The notes below the pieces were generated by a model, which saw only the letters and a program-made list of their open reading frames with translations, did no database searches and was not told the origin of the DNA. Positions 52,656 through 60,129 of a stretch of DNA of 64,000 nt are shown here, piece after piece. Positions within the stretch are counted from its first letter, which is position 1; each line of letters starts with the position of its first letter. The stretch covers positions 55,344 through 119,343 of the forward strand of contig NZ_OMOR01000003.1 of the NCBI RefSeq assembly GCF_900302465.1, read 5' to 3'. The stretch comes from Ascidiaceihabitans donghaensis (GTDB taxonomy: Bacteria > Pseudomonadota > Alphaproteobacteria > Rhodobacterales > Rhodobacteraceae). The translations under genes and the position numbers were made by a program.

Positions 52656-53894
52656 ATGTACGATTTTGCAATAATCTGGGACTGGACCGCCTTCTCGGTT
52701 CGGTGGCTTCATGTGATCACAGCGATGGCGTGGATCGGGGCCTCTTTCTACTTTATCGCTTTGGATTTGATGCTGAAGCCAAGTGACACCCTGCCTGCGG
52801 GGGCGTCCGGTGAAGAATGGGAAGTCCATGGCGGCGGGTTTTACCACACCATCAAATATATGGTTGCGCCTTCGCAGATGCCTGCGCATTTGACTTGGCA
52901 CAAATGGCAAAGCTATTCGACGTGGCTGTCGGGGGCTGCGTTGCTGATGATCATGTACTGGGTGGGCGGTGAGATTTTCCTGCTGGACCCGACCAAAGCG
53001 GATTTGTCGTTGTTTCAGGGCATTCTGATTTCAGGTGGGTCCCTGACAATTGGGTGGCTGGCCTACGACCAGATGTGCAAATCAAAGCTAAGTGACCATC
53101 CGACATTTTTGATGCTGCTTTTGTTTGCGATTTTGGTGGTCATGTCCTGGGGCTATAACCAGATATTCACGGGGCGTGCGGCCCTGCTGCATCTTGGGGC
53201 CTTTACGGCAACGATCATGACGGCAAACGTATTTTTCCAGATCATGCCAAACCAACGCATCGTCGTGCAGGACCTCAAAGAGGGCCGCACACCGGATGCG
53301 AAATACGGCAAGATCGCCAAGGTCCGGTCCACCCACAACAACTATCTGACTCTGCCCGTTGTGTTCTTGATGCTGTCCAATCACTACCCGCTGGCCTTTG
53401 GCACGCAATACGCATGGATCATCGCCAGCTTGATCTTTTTGACCGGCGTAACAATCCGCCACTATTTCAATACCATGCACAAAACGGGCAAAGGCCCACA
53501 TTGGACATGGGCGGTCACAGTCTTGCTTATGATTGTGATTGCGTGGCTGTCTTCCGTCCGCCCGACGGTCACCCTCGAAGAGGCCGAAGCCCGTCCGCTG
53601 ACCGCTTATGAACAAAAGTTCGCTTCTGCCGAAGGGTTCGACACGGCATATGATATTGTGCGCGGCAATTGTTCCATGTGCCATGCGCGCGAACCGTTCT
53701 GGGAGGGGGTCAGGTGGGCCCCCAAGCATGTCTATCTTGAAACGACAGGTGACATCGCACGGCAGGCCGAACAAATCTATCTTCAGGCTGGTTTGACCCA
53801 TGCCATGCCGCCCCCGAATGCGATTTCGACCATGACACCGGAAAATCGGGAACATATCATCGCCTGGGTACAGGCTGCCCGTGCAACAGACTGA
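52656..53894 (+). CDS. puuD: Membrane urate oxidase PuuD with C-terminal cytochrome c domain
   Basis: 412 residues. About eight membrane helices (first WLHVITAMAWIGASFYFIALDLML) with conserved His residues such as HLTWHKWQSYSTW and RSTHNNYLTLPVVFLML match PuuD. Residues ~325-412 are a cytochrome c domain with haem motif CSMCH (339-343) and a likely axial Met in HAMPPPN (~384). PuuD oxidises urate to 5-hydroxyisourate in the membrane and passes electrons to cytochrome c and the respiratory chain, unlike soluble uricase. AGAGGTAGGA precedes the ATG. It is divergent from the LysR gene and followed after 9 bp by an aspartate dehydrogenase gene on the same strand. Confidence 0.93.
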   Translation: MYDFAIIWDWTAFSVRWLHVITAMAWIGASFYFIALDLMLKPSDTLPAGASGEEWEVHGGGFYHTIKYMVAPSQMPAHLTWHKWQSYSTWLSGAALLMIMYWVGGEIFLLDPTKADLSLFQGILISGGSLTIGWLAYDQMCKSKLSDHPTFLMLLLFAILVVMSWGYNQIFTGRAALLHLGAFTATIMTANVFFQIMPNQRIVVQDLKEGRTPDAKYGKIAKVRSTHNNYLTLPVVFLMLSNHYPLAFGTQYAWIIASLIFLTGVTIRHYFNTMHKTGKGPHWTWAVTVLLMIVIAWLSSVRPTVTLEEAEARPLTAYEQKFASAEGFDTAYDIVRGNCSMCHAREPFWEGVRWAPKHVYLETTGDIARQAEQIYLQAGLTHAMPPPNAISTMTPENREHIIAWVQAARATD

Positions 53895-53903
53895 GATTTG
53901 ACA

Positions 53904-54722
53904 ATGTTCCTTGGGTTGATCGGGTATGGCGGTATTGCAAAAGGACTGTTGGACCTTGTGTCACGCACGGGCGTGCGCGAAGTGACCGTTCTTGTGCGCC
54001 CGTCGACAGATGTGGCTGCTCTGGCGGAAACGGCAAACAAGGGTTCAGACATTCCAGTCAGGTTTGTCACGGCACTTGATGCATTTGCCGCAGCAAAGCC
54101 ATCGCTTGTTGTGGAATGTGCGGGGCACGGTGCGGTGGGCAGCCACGTTCCAGATTTGCTTAGGCAGGGTTTGGATGTGGTCATAGCTTCGATTGGCGCT
54201 TTGGCAGACGAAGACTTACATCAAAAGATCATCAAGGCCGCGCAAACCGGAAAGTCCCGCTTTATCCTGCCAAGCGGTGCGATTGGCGGTCTCGATATTC
54301 TGCGCACAGCTGCACAAAGCGGCAAAGTTGATGTCGCCTATTGCGGCATCAAGCCGGCACTGGCATGGACCGGAACTCCGGCCGGTGATGTTTTGGACCT
54401 TGCGGCTTTGACGACGGCCACGCCGATCTTTTCGGGGTCTGGTCGTGAAGCTGCAATCGCCTATCCGAAGAACGCCAATGTTGTGGCGGCTCTTGCTTTG
54501 GCGGGTGCCGGTTTTGACGATATGACAGTCGAATTGATTGCTGATCCGGACGCCACAAGCAACCAGCACAGCTACACGGCGGTATCGCCTGTGTGTCGCT
54601 TTTCGATGTCGATTGGGTCTGTGCCATCGGCGGGAAATGTGAAGACGTCCATGACAACGATCTTAAGCATTTTGCACGAGATCACAGAATTTGAAACGCG
54701 GCTCGCGTATTCGTCCTTGTAG
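53904..54722 (+). CDS. Aspartate dehydrogenase (NadX-like)
   Basis: 272 residues from ATG at 53904; a TTG two codons upstream is possible. N-terminal Rossmann fold LIGYGGIAKGLLDLV, VECAGHGAVGSHVPDLLRQGLDVVIASIGALAD (the loop typical of L-aspartate dehydrogenases), RFILPSGAIGGLD, and a C-terminal half with PKNANVVAALALAGAGFD, as in DUF108 aspartate dehydrogenases. It converts L-aspartate and NAD(P)+ to iminoaspartate/oxaloacetate and ammonia, or the reverse. It lies 9 bp after puuD and is likely co-transcribed. Beside the BHAC it could refill aspartate from oxaloacetate and ureide-derived ammonia, which is an inference from context. Confidence 0.85.
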   Translation: MFLGLIGYGGIAKGLLDLVSRTGVREVTVLVRPSTDVAALAETANKGSDIPVRFVTALDAFAAAKPSLVVECAGHGAVGSHVPDLLRQGLDVVIASIGALADEDLHQKIIKAAQTGKSRFILPSGAIGGLDILRTAAQSGKVDVAYCGIKPALAWTGTPAGDVLDLAALTTATPIFSGSGREAAIAYPKNANVVAALALAGAGFDDMTVELIADPDATSNQHSYTAVSPVCRFSMSIGSVPSAGNVKTSMTTILSILHEITEFETRLAYSSL

Positions 54723-54750
54723 GGAACATCTGTGACAGCAGTGGCCTGTG

Positions 54751-55893
54751 CTACCAGCCGCCGAACCGGTCCCAGACCATCAATGCGGCATCCGGGTCCT
54801 TTGGAACAACATGATAGCGCTGGTGTTGCGCAGCTGTCGCACACGCGTGATTTGGCAAGATACGCAAAAGCGTTCCCACAGGCAGGTCCGGCATGTCTCC
54901 GTTAAAGTCGGGATGCCGGGCAATGACGCCATGTTCCTGATTGGCCTGTTTCACATACAAGCCGCGAATGGGCGCACCCGATGCATCACATACCAACCCG
55001 TAACCCTGATCGACACGCTGGTTGGCGGTGCCACGATCGCGCGACATGGCCATCCATCCCGCGTCGCAGATGGTCCACCCTTTTGCGTCTTGATGGCCAA
55101 TGACCGTGGTCAGTACGCTCAGGGCGATGTCATCGACCGTACACACCTCAAGACCGGCCATGACCAGATCAAAGAACACGTAAACGCCTGCGCGCAGTTC
55201 GGTCACACCATCAAGGTTTTGCGCGGCATGCGCCGTTGGTGTTGAACCGACGCTGACAACTGGACACGGCAGCCCCGCATCCCGCAAAATCGTGGCCGCA
55301 TCGACCACAGCTTGCCGTTCCTGTTCTGCAGACAGCACCTGTGCGGCGTGCCCCACAGCGCCATAGCTTTCGCCTGCGTGACACAGCACCCCGACCAGTT
55401 CTGCCCCGCCGTCGTGTAGGATACGGCCCACTTGGGTAAGTGCCGGACCATGTGCGGTTAACCCGCTGCGGTGCCCGTCGCCGTCAATTTCGATCATCGC
55501 GGGGATGGCTATTCCCGATGCTTTTGACGCTGCCGCAACCGCCTCTGCCTGTGCGGCGCAATCCAGCAGAACCGTCAGCCGACAACCCGCGCGATGCAAC
55601 GCAATGACGCGGTCCAGTTTGTTGGGGCTGATGCCCACGCCATAAAGAATATCGTTGATGCCTGCCTGTGCAAATGCGTCGGCCTCTGCGAGGGTGGATA
55701 CCGTTGCCGGACCGTGTCCATCTTTAAGGACATAGCGCGCCGCTGCTACACTTTTGGTCGTTTTCAAATGGGGCCGCAAAGCCACGCCCAATGTGAGGGC
55801 CCGTTTCGACAGACGGTCAATGTTGCGCATCATGCGGCCCTCATCGACCAACAGGCAGGGTGTGAACAAGGCGGAAAGACGGGGATCGGTCAT
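54751..55893 (-). CDS. DSD1-family PLP enzyme (D-serine dehydratase / D-threo-hydroxyaspartate enzyme-like)
   Basis: 380 residues. Alanine-racemase-type N domain: LFTPCLLVDEGRMMRNIDRL and ALRPHLKTTKSVAAA with the PLP Lys at ~44. C-terminal D-serine-dehydratase-like domain with the zinc-site motif PNHACATAAQH. This architecture covers eukaryote-type D-serine dehydratase, D-threonine aldolase and D-threo-3-hydroxyaspartate dehydratase; BhcC belongs to the same superfamily. Substrate cannot be fixed from sequence, but an acidic hydroxy-amino acid such as a hydroxyaspartate isomer fits the neighbourhood. It is convergent with the aspartate dehydrogenase gene. Confidence 0.8.
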   Translation of the reverse strand: MTDPRLSALFTPCLLVDEGRMMRNIDRLSKRALTLGVALRPHLKTTKSVAAARYVLKDGHGPATVSTLAEADAFAQAGINDILYGVGISPNKLDRVIALHRAGCRLTVLLDCAAQAEAVAAASKASGIAIPAMIEIDGDGHRSGLTAHGPALTQVGRILHDGGAELVGVLCHAGESYGAVGHAAQVLSAEQERQAVVDAATILRDAGLPCPVVSVGSTPTAHAAQNLDGVTELRAGVYVFFDLVMAGLEVCTVDDIALSVLTTVIGHQDAKGWTICDAGWMAMSRDRGTANQRVDQGYGLVCDASGAPIRGLYVKQANQEHGVIARHPDFNGDMPDLPVGTLLRILPNHACATAAQHQRYHVVPKDPDAALMVWDRFGGW

Positions 55894-55993
55894 AGCGTGA
55901 CCCTATACCGATAAAGTCCAACCTGAAAAGATATCCGGTGATGTTTTTGGGGCCATCGTACGGGCGACTAAATCGCTGCATCCGCTACACCAA

Positions 55994-56007
55994 TTGAGGC
56001 AGATCAA
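55994..56007. promoter_or_regulatory. FNR-type box upstream of the cytochrome c genes
   Basis: TTGAGGCAGATCAA fits TTGAT-N4-ATCAA with one mismatch. Its centre lies about 60 bp before the cytochrome c start at 56061, a usual place for activation by an FNR-type regulator. Confidence 0.55.
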
Positions 56008-56060
56008 AATCCACCGCCTGAAGGTCTGGTAAGTGTGATGTGTCCAACGAAAGAACCCAT

Positions 56061-56456
56061 ATGAAAAAGACATGTACATTGCTTTTTGCCCTGCTTGTGA
56101 TCCAGAACCCTGCGATTGCGCAGGATGCGGCCATTGGTGCGGCGCTGTATGAGACGCATTGCTCCGATTGCCACGGCTTTGAGGCGCGTGGGAACGGACC
56201 ATTGGCCCCTGCATTGATCCTGCAACCACCGTCGTTGCGCAATCTGGTGCAGCGCCATGATGGTTTTCCGATGGAACGCGTCGTCACCCGTATTGACGGG
56301 CGCGATCCGTTGGTCAGCCACGGATCGCCGATGCCGGTCTATGGTCCTTACTTTGAGGGCGATGACACCGCGCTGAAAACAGAGAGCGGACAGCCGGTTT
56401 TGACCAGTCGGCCTATTGCCGATCTGGTCGCCTTCTTGAAGGAAATTCAGGAATAG
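56061..56456 (+). CDS. Small periplasmic cytochrome c
   Basis: 131 residues from ATG at 56061; an ATG 21 bases upstream would lengthen the N terminus before the signal peptide and is less likely. Signal peptide 1-20 (IQNPAIA), then one haem motif CSDCH at 34-38 within GAALYETHCSDCHGF. Methionines in the C-terminal half (HGSPMPVYGP) offer an axial ligand. It is a class I, single-haem, soluble electron carrier. A FNR-type box lies upstream, and a second cytochrome gene follows after 71 bp, probably in one operon. Confidence 0.88.
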   Translation: MKKTCTLLFALLVIQNPAIAQDAAIGAALYETHCSDCHGFEARGNGPLAPALILQPPSLRNLVQRHDGFPMERVVTRIDGRDPLVSHGSPMPVYGPYFEGDDTALKTESGQPVLTSRPIADLVAFLKEIQE

Positions 56457-56527
56457 ATGGCATGCCAATCATTTCGGTCCGGTGCTTTGCACCCCGAACA
56501 CCTTCCCTTCATCAAGGAGTTATGCCC

Positions 56528-56956
56528 ATGACTGTCAGAACGGTTATCATCGCCAGCGTTTGCACCGCCTTTCTTGGGGCATGTACGCAGACCCCGTCGC
56601 ATAGCGCTGCCGCGTTCGCGTCCGAAACGGTGGCCCGTGGGAAAACTATCTATGGTCAGGAATGTGCACAATGCCATGGAACCGCAGGAGAAGGTGGTGG
56701 ACCTGCATCGCTGGGACTGGGTGCTGCCCCGCCTGATCTGGTTGGACTGAAAATGCGCAATGGCGGGCAGGTTCCGCGCGCCTTTGTGCGTAAATACGTT
56801 CTTGGATTGACTGAAGAAAACGATCTGGCAGGGCCTATGCCTGATTTCGCGCGTGTCGGGTTACGACATGTTTATCCAAAAGGCGGCGCTGACGGTGAAG
56901 TGCTGGAAGCAGATTTCGAAAGCTTGCTGGATTATTTGGAAACGATACAGCAATAG
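56528..56956 (+). CDS. Lipoprotein cytochrome c
   Basis: 142 residues. The ATG at 56528 is chosen because AAGGAG is eight bases upstream; the ATG at 56522 is too close to it. The N terminus has a lipobox (AFLGAC, Cys19), so the protein is likely lipid-anchored on the periplasmic side. Haem motif CAQCH at 46-50, with GPMPDFARVG providing the likely axial Met. Second gene of a two-cytochrome unit; the electron donor and acceptor are not evident. It is convergent with the YedE gene 34 bp further. Confidence 0.87.
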   Translation: MTVRTVIIASVCTAFLGACTQTPSHSAAAFASETVARGKTIYGQECAQCHGTAGEGGGPASLGLGAAPPDLVGLKMRNGGQVPRAFVRKYVLGLTEENDLAGPMPDFARVGLRHVYPKGGADGEVLEADFESLLDYLETIQQ

Positions 56957-56989
56957 GCCGGACGCATCAGGTTTGGCTGGGTTTGATGA

Positions 56990-57427
56990 TCAACCGGTTT
57001 GTTGCGTACGGGCTGTGATCTGCCCCATAACAAAGCGCGTTGCCAACATGCCGCCCACAAGCGCTGCAACAAAGATGATCACGCGGGTGTCGAGCGTACC
57101 CAAAGCGGGCAGTGCGCCTCCCGGGCAAAATCCGGCAATGCCCCATCCGATCCCAAAAACGCCCGCACCTGTTAGAAGTTTTGCATCAAGTTTTTGGTTG
57201 TTTGGGATGTCAAAGGCTGGCTCAAACACCGGTGCAGGCCGTTTCAGCACAAGACGGTAGCCGATGAACGTCACGATCACGGCCCCGCCCATCACAAAGG
57301 CAAGACTTGGGTCCCATGTGCCTGCAATGTCGAAGAAGTTGATCACTTTGGCGGGGTTGGCCATGCCCGACATTGCAATGCCGGTGCCAAACAGCGCCCC
57401 TGTCAAGAATGTCAGAAAAATGCGCAT
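56990..57427 (-). CDS. YeeE/YedE family membrane protein (half-transporter, DUF6691 type)
   Basis: 145 residues with about four membrane helices. Contains FLTGALFGTGIAMSGMANPAKVINFFDIAG and GVFGIGWGIAGFCPGGALPALG, the Cys-containing GFCPGG motif of YeeE/YedE sulfur transporters. These proteins move thiosulfate or sulfur species across the inner membrane. It begins 3 bp after the stop of another YeeE/YedE gene, and the two halves form a pair. Last gene of the crp-DUF2892-yeeE-yedE cluster. Confidence 0.9.
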   Translation of the reverse strand: MRIFLTFLTGALFGTGIAMSGMANPAKVINFFDIAGTWDPSLAFVMGGAVIVTFIGYRLVLKRPAPVFEPAFDIPNNQKLDAKLLTGAGVFGIGWGIAGFCPGGALPALGTLDTRVIIFVAALVGGMLATRFVMGQITARTQQTG

Positions 57428-57430
57428 AAT

Positions 57431-57862
57431 TCACGCTCCCAAAAGATGGCGGACCACATAAACGGTCAACGCAGTGGTTATCATGAATGTGAGTGTTGCA
57501 GCGAACGACCGCGGCGAAAGCCGTGCCATGCCACAGACCCCGTGACCAGATGTGCAACCGCTGCCCAAGGTCACGCCGATGCCGACCAGAACGCCGCCAA
57601 CGATCAACAAGGGCGTGGCTGAAGGCACGTCAATGGCAGGCAATCCACCTGTGAGTCCGAAATAGATCCAAGGTCCGGTGAACATGCCCGCCAGTATCGC
57701 GGCGCGCCACGTCCAATCGGACCGGCTTGCAGGCCAAAGTGCGCCCGCCAGAATGCCGGTCGCCCCCATGATCCGTCCGCGCAAAAACATAAGGCAAACG
57801 GCGGCCAAACCGATCAAAACGCCCCCTGTGAGGGACGCAAGCGGTGTAAACGATGTTTCCAT
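57431..57862 (-). CDS. YeeE/YedE family membrane protein (sulfur transport)
   Basis: 143 residues with about four membrane helices. The signature VTLGSGCTSGHGVCGMARLSPRSF near the C-terminal half contains the two conserved Cys of the family; the N-terminal half has FTPLASLTGGVLIGLAAVCLMFLRGRIMGATGI. Paired with the following half-transporter gene (3-bp gap). Thiosulfate or persulfide sulfur uptake or export is the family role. Confidence 0.9.
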   Translation of the reverse strand: METSFTPLASLTGGVLIGLAAVCLMFLRGRIMGATGILAGALWPASRSDWTWRAAILAGMFTGPWIYFGLTGGLPAIDVPSATPLLIVGGVLVGIGVTLGSGCTSGHGVCGMARLSPRSFAATLTFMITTALTVYVVRHLLGA

Positions 57863-57865
57863 GGA

Positions 57866-58078
57866 TCAAATCCTGCAGGTTGAGATACCGATGATGCGGT
57901 ATAGCGGGCAAAATCGGAAAAATGCAGTCAGAAAAAGCACGACCCCGACGCCCATGCTACCATAGGCCAAAGCGGCGCTGGACCAGATTGCGGGCATGTT
58001 CAGCAGGGGAAGAAAAAAGAGTGCGAGGCCTGCAACGGCCCTGATCAGGCGGTCGAAGCGTCCAAGATTTGCGATCAT
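57866..58078 (-). CDS. Small DUF2892 (YgaP-type) membrane protein
   Basis: 70 residues, two hydrophobic helices: IRAVAGLALFFLPLLNM and MGVGVVLFLTAFFRFCPLYRIIGIS. The FCPLY motif is typical of the C-terminal membrane part of YgaP and of DUF2892 proteins, which accompany rhodanese and YeeE/YedE genes. It ends 3 bp before the YeeE gene, so a role in sulfur handling at the membrane is likely. Confidence 0.85.
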   Translation of the reverse strand: MIANLGRFDRLIRAVAGLALFFLPLLNMPAIWSSAALAYGSMGVGVVLFLTAFFRFCPLYRIIGISTCRI

Positions 58079-58174
58079 GTCGGTGTCCTTTCAAGGATGA
58101 CCCAAGGGTTACGTTGTCTTGTCCCCTACCTTGGATGCGCCGTCTGTGATTTTGTCACAAGCTGTCGGGAATTT

Positions 58175-58843
58175 TTACGGCGCGTTTGCCAAACGCCCAA
58201 TGGCCGCGACATCGCACAGTTCAATCACGCCGCGGCTTAGTGTCAGCCAACCCCGTCTTTCAAATTCTTTCAACTGCCGTGAAATGACTTCGCGGGCCGT
58301 TCCCAATTCAACCGCCATTTGCTGGTGTGTCAGGTGTAGCGTGTTTTGCGCGTCTTGCAGTTCCAGCAGTTTTTGCGCCACCCGGATGTCCATGCGTTTG
58401 AAAGCGATTTCTTCGATGACCATGAAAAGGTCCGTGATCCGTTTTGAATATGCTTCAAACACAAAGGCGCGAAAGTCCTTTGAAACCGACATAAGTTCAT
58501 CGAAGGTGTCACGCGGGATCAGGATGGCTTCAACATCGGTTTCTGCAATGCCTTCGGCTGAATATTCTTCAAACGCCAGCAGGCAAGCCGTGGTCAGAAC
58601 GCAGCTTTCGCCAGCATGGACGCGGTACAGCACGATTTCGCGGCCCGCTTCTGACAGCTGTTGCACACGTACGGTACCCGACACAAGCAACAACAGGTTC
58701 TGGGGCGGATTGCCGGGGCCAAAGATCACGGCACCGGCTTTCAGCGCAGCGGGCACGGACTGCCTATCAAGCAGATCGGAAACCGTCTTTGAAAGTCCGG
58801 TCAGGCCGGGGAAATGGCGCCGCCATGTCAGTTTTTCAAGCAT
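58175..58843 (-). CDS. Crp/Fnr-family regulator with FNR-like recognition helix
   Basis: 222 residues. N-terminal cyclic-nucleotide-binding-type domain (GAVIFGPGNPPQNLLLLVSGTVRVQQLSEAGREIVLYRVHAGESCVLTTACLLAF), long dimer helix, and a C-terminal winged helix (LHLTHQQMAVELGTAREVISRQLKEFERRGWLTLSRGVIEL). The recognition helix has E-V-I-S-R, matching the ExxSR residues by which FNR reads TTGAT-N4-ATCAA. The N-terminal Cys cluster of FNR is missing, so it is not a [4Fe-4S] sensor; Cys81 and Cys87 are the notable candidates for redox or sulfur sensing. It is the first gene of the sulfur-transport cluster, and a perfect FNR box lies 50 bp upstream. Confidence 0.9.
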   Translation of the reverse strand: MLEKLTWRRHFPGLTGLSKTVSDLLDRQSVPAALKAGAVIFGPGNPPQNLLLLVSGTVRVQQLSEAGREIVLYRVHAGESCVLTTACLLAFEEYSAEGIAETDVEAILIPRDTFDELMSVSKDFRAFVFEAYSKRITDLFMVIEEIAFKRMDIRVAQKLLELQDAQNTLHLTHQQMAVELGTAREVISRQLKEFERRGWLTLSRGVIELCDVAAIGRLANAP

Positions 58844-58892
58844 GTTTTATCCCTTGTTCTGGGTGTCCTAGCATCTTGGTCGCAGGTGTTTA

Positions 58893-58906
58893 TTGATCTC
58901 CATCAA
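58893..58906. promoter_or_regulatory. Perfect FNR-type box between crp/fnr and the VIT gene
   Basis: TTGATCTCCATCAA equals the consensus TTGAT-N4-ATCAA. It lies 50 bp from the regulator start and 34 bp from the VIT start, so both divergent genes could respond. If VIT transcription starts at its own ATG, the box is centred near -41. Confidence 0.8.
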
Positions 58907-58939
58907 TGGCGCGGCACGACAGTCCGTTAAAATGCCCCT

Positions 58940-59656
58940 ATGACATTGGAACACGGACACAGCCCGCAAGAAATTGCACGACGGTTATCACAAGGCCAGC
59001 AGTACAACCCACTAAAAGACATGATTTACGGTGGAATTGATGGTGCGGTTACAACCTTTGCCATTGTGGCCGGGGTCGCTGGGGCGGGATTGCCCCATAG
59101 CATCATCGTGGCCCTTGGTTTGGCGAACATTCTGGCTGACGGATTTTCTATGGCGGCCAGCAATTATTCCGGCACCAAGGCCGAACTGGACGACCGCAAA
59201 CGCATTATCCAGATTGAAGAACGCCACATCGCCGATCATCCTAATGGCGAACGCGAAGAGCTGCGCCAGATCCTTGCACAGCGCGGGCTTTCGGGGGGTG
59301 TTCTGGAACAGGCAACCGAAGAGATCACACACAAAAAGCAAAAGTGGATCGACCTTATGTTGACGGACGAATACGGGTTGCCTCGCGAGGGTCCCAACCC
59401 TGTTCGCGCGGCCCTATCAACATTTGCGGCGTTCCTTGTCGCGGGTGCAGTGCCTTTGATCCCTTTTGTGTTCGATCTGCCAAACCCTTTTGTCGTGTCG
59501 ATCTATGCGACGCTTGTTACCTTTTTCCTGATCGGAGCAGGCAAAAGCCACTGGTCGTTGTCCAAATGGTGGCGTTCGGGGACCGAAACACTGGTTATTG
59601 GCGGGATGGCAGCGTTGCTGGCCTATGGGGTCGGGGGATTGTTCCACGCTGGATGA
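58940..59656 (+). CDS. VIT1/CCC1-family iron or manganese transporter
   Basis: 238 residues. VIT/CCC1 pattern: LKDMIYGGIDGAVTTFAIVAGVAGAGL at the first helix, LGLANILADGFSMAASNYSGTKAE at the second (conserved Asp and Met), a Glu-rich cytoplasmic metal-binding helical region (~75-135), then PNPVRAALSTFAAFLVAGAVPLIPF and two more helices. These membrane proteins export or store Fe2+/Mn2+. No Shine-Dalgarno is seen and TTAAAA lies 8-13 bases before the ATG, so a leaderless message driven by the FNR box is possible. Confidence 0.9.
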   Translation: MTLEHGHSPQEIARRLSQGQQYNPLKDMIYGGIDGAVTTFAIVAGVAGAGLPHSIIVALGLANILADGFSMAASNYSGTKAELDDRKRIIQIEERHIADHPNGEREELRQILAQRGLSGGVLEQATEEITHKKQKWIDLMLTDEYGLPREGPNPVRAALSTFAAFLVAGAVPLIPFVFDLPNPFVVSIYATLVTFFLIGAGKSHWSLSKWWRSGTETLVIGGMAALLAYGVGGLFHAG

Positions 59657-59712
59657 TCTTGTGGTCCGCCATGTGCCGATGAGGTCGCATGCTCGTCGTG
59701 GGCGCCAGCCTT

Positions 59713-60129
59713 CTAGCGATAGCCAGTCAACGGAGGCTCATTTTCGAATGCCTCCAGCCATTCCCGCCATGCGTCCGCATCATCACCAAAATCCAGAAAG
59801 GATATGTCCTTGAGGCGCGAAAGGATGTCTTGGCGGGTGCGCCGTGCGCTTCCCAATTGCCCGTATTCGTAACCGGGGTAGACTTTGACCCATATCAGGT
59901 CGACGGGCGCGGAGGATGATTGATCCAACGCATCGATCATTGCGCGGGCTTCGGGCAGTCCTCTTGCGACTTCGGCCAGCAGGCGCGGCATAAAGGTTTT
60001 TTCTTCAAGCTCGTCCTCCATTTCCATGATGTCGCGGGTTGATTTGCCCTTGGTCAACTGGTCGTACAGGTTTTGGGCACGGTCTTGCATAAGGCTTTCA
60101 AAAAAGCGGGCGTCATTTCGGGTGTTCAT
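59713..60129 (-). CDS. Small protein downstream of the T6SS effector, putative immunity protein
   Basis: 138 residues, not recognised. Mostly charged and helical (RAQNLYDQLTKGKSTRDIMEMEDELEEKTF), with an acidic C-terminal half (FLDFGDDADAWREWLEAFENEPP) and no signal peptide or membrane helix, so it should be cytoplasmic unless exported otherwise. Its ATG overlaps the effector stop by 4 bp (ATGA). Position and coupling suggest immunity or a specific chaperone; a cytoplasmic protein would imply a toxin acting in the cytoplasm. Confidence 0.6.
   Translation of the reverse strand: MNTRNDARFFESLMQDRAQNLYDQLTKGKSTRDIMEMEDELEEKTFMPRLLAEVARGLPEARAMIDALDQSSSAPVDLIWVKVYPGYEYGQLGSARRTRQDILSRLKDISFLDFGDDADAWREWLEAFENEPPLTGYR

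Noticed and set aside
52557..52910. Longer LysR start far upstream, overlapping puuD
   Set aside because: LysR proteins start at the helix-turn-helix; ATG 52556 fits and the extension would overlap the divergent puuD gene.
55945..56000. tRNA-like stretch on the minus strand (GGTGTAGCGGATGCAGC)
   Set aside because: D-arm-like bases are present but no matching acceptor stem, anticodon arm or T-arm with GTTC could be folded.
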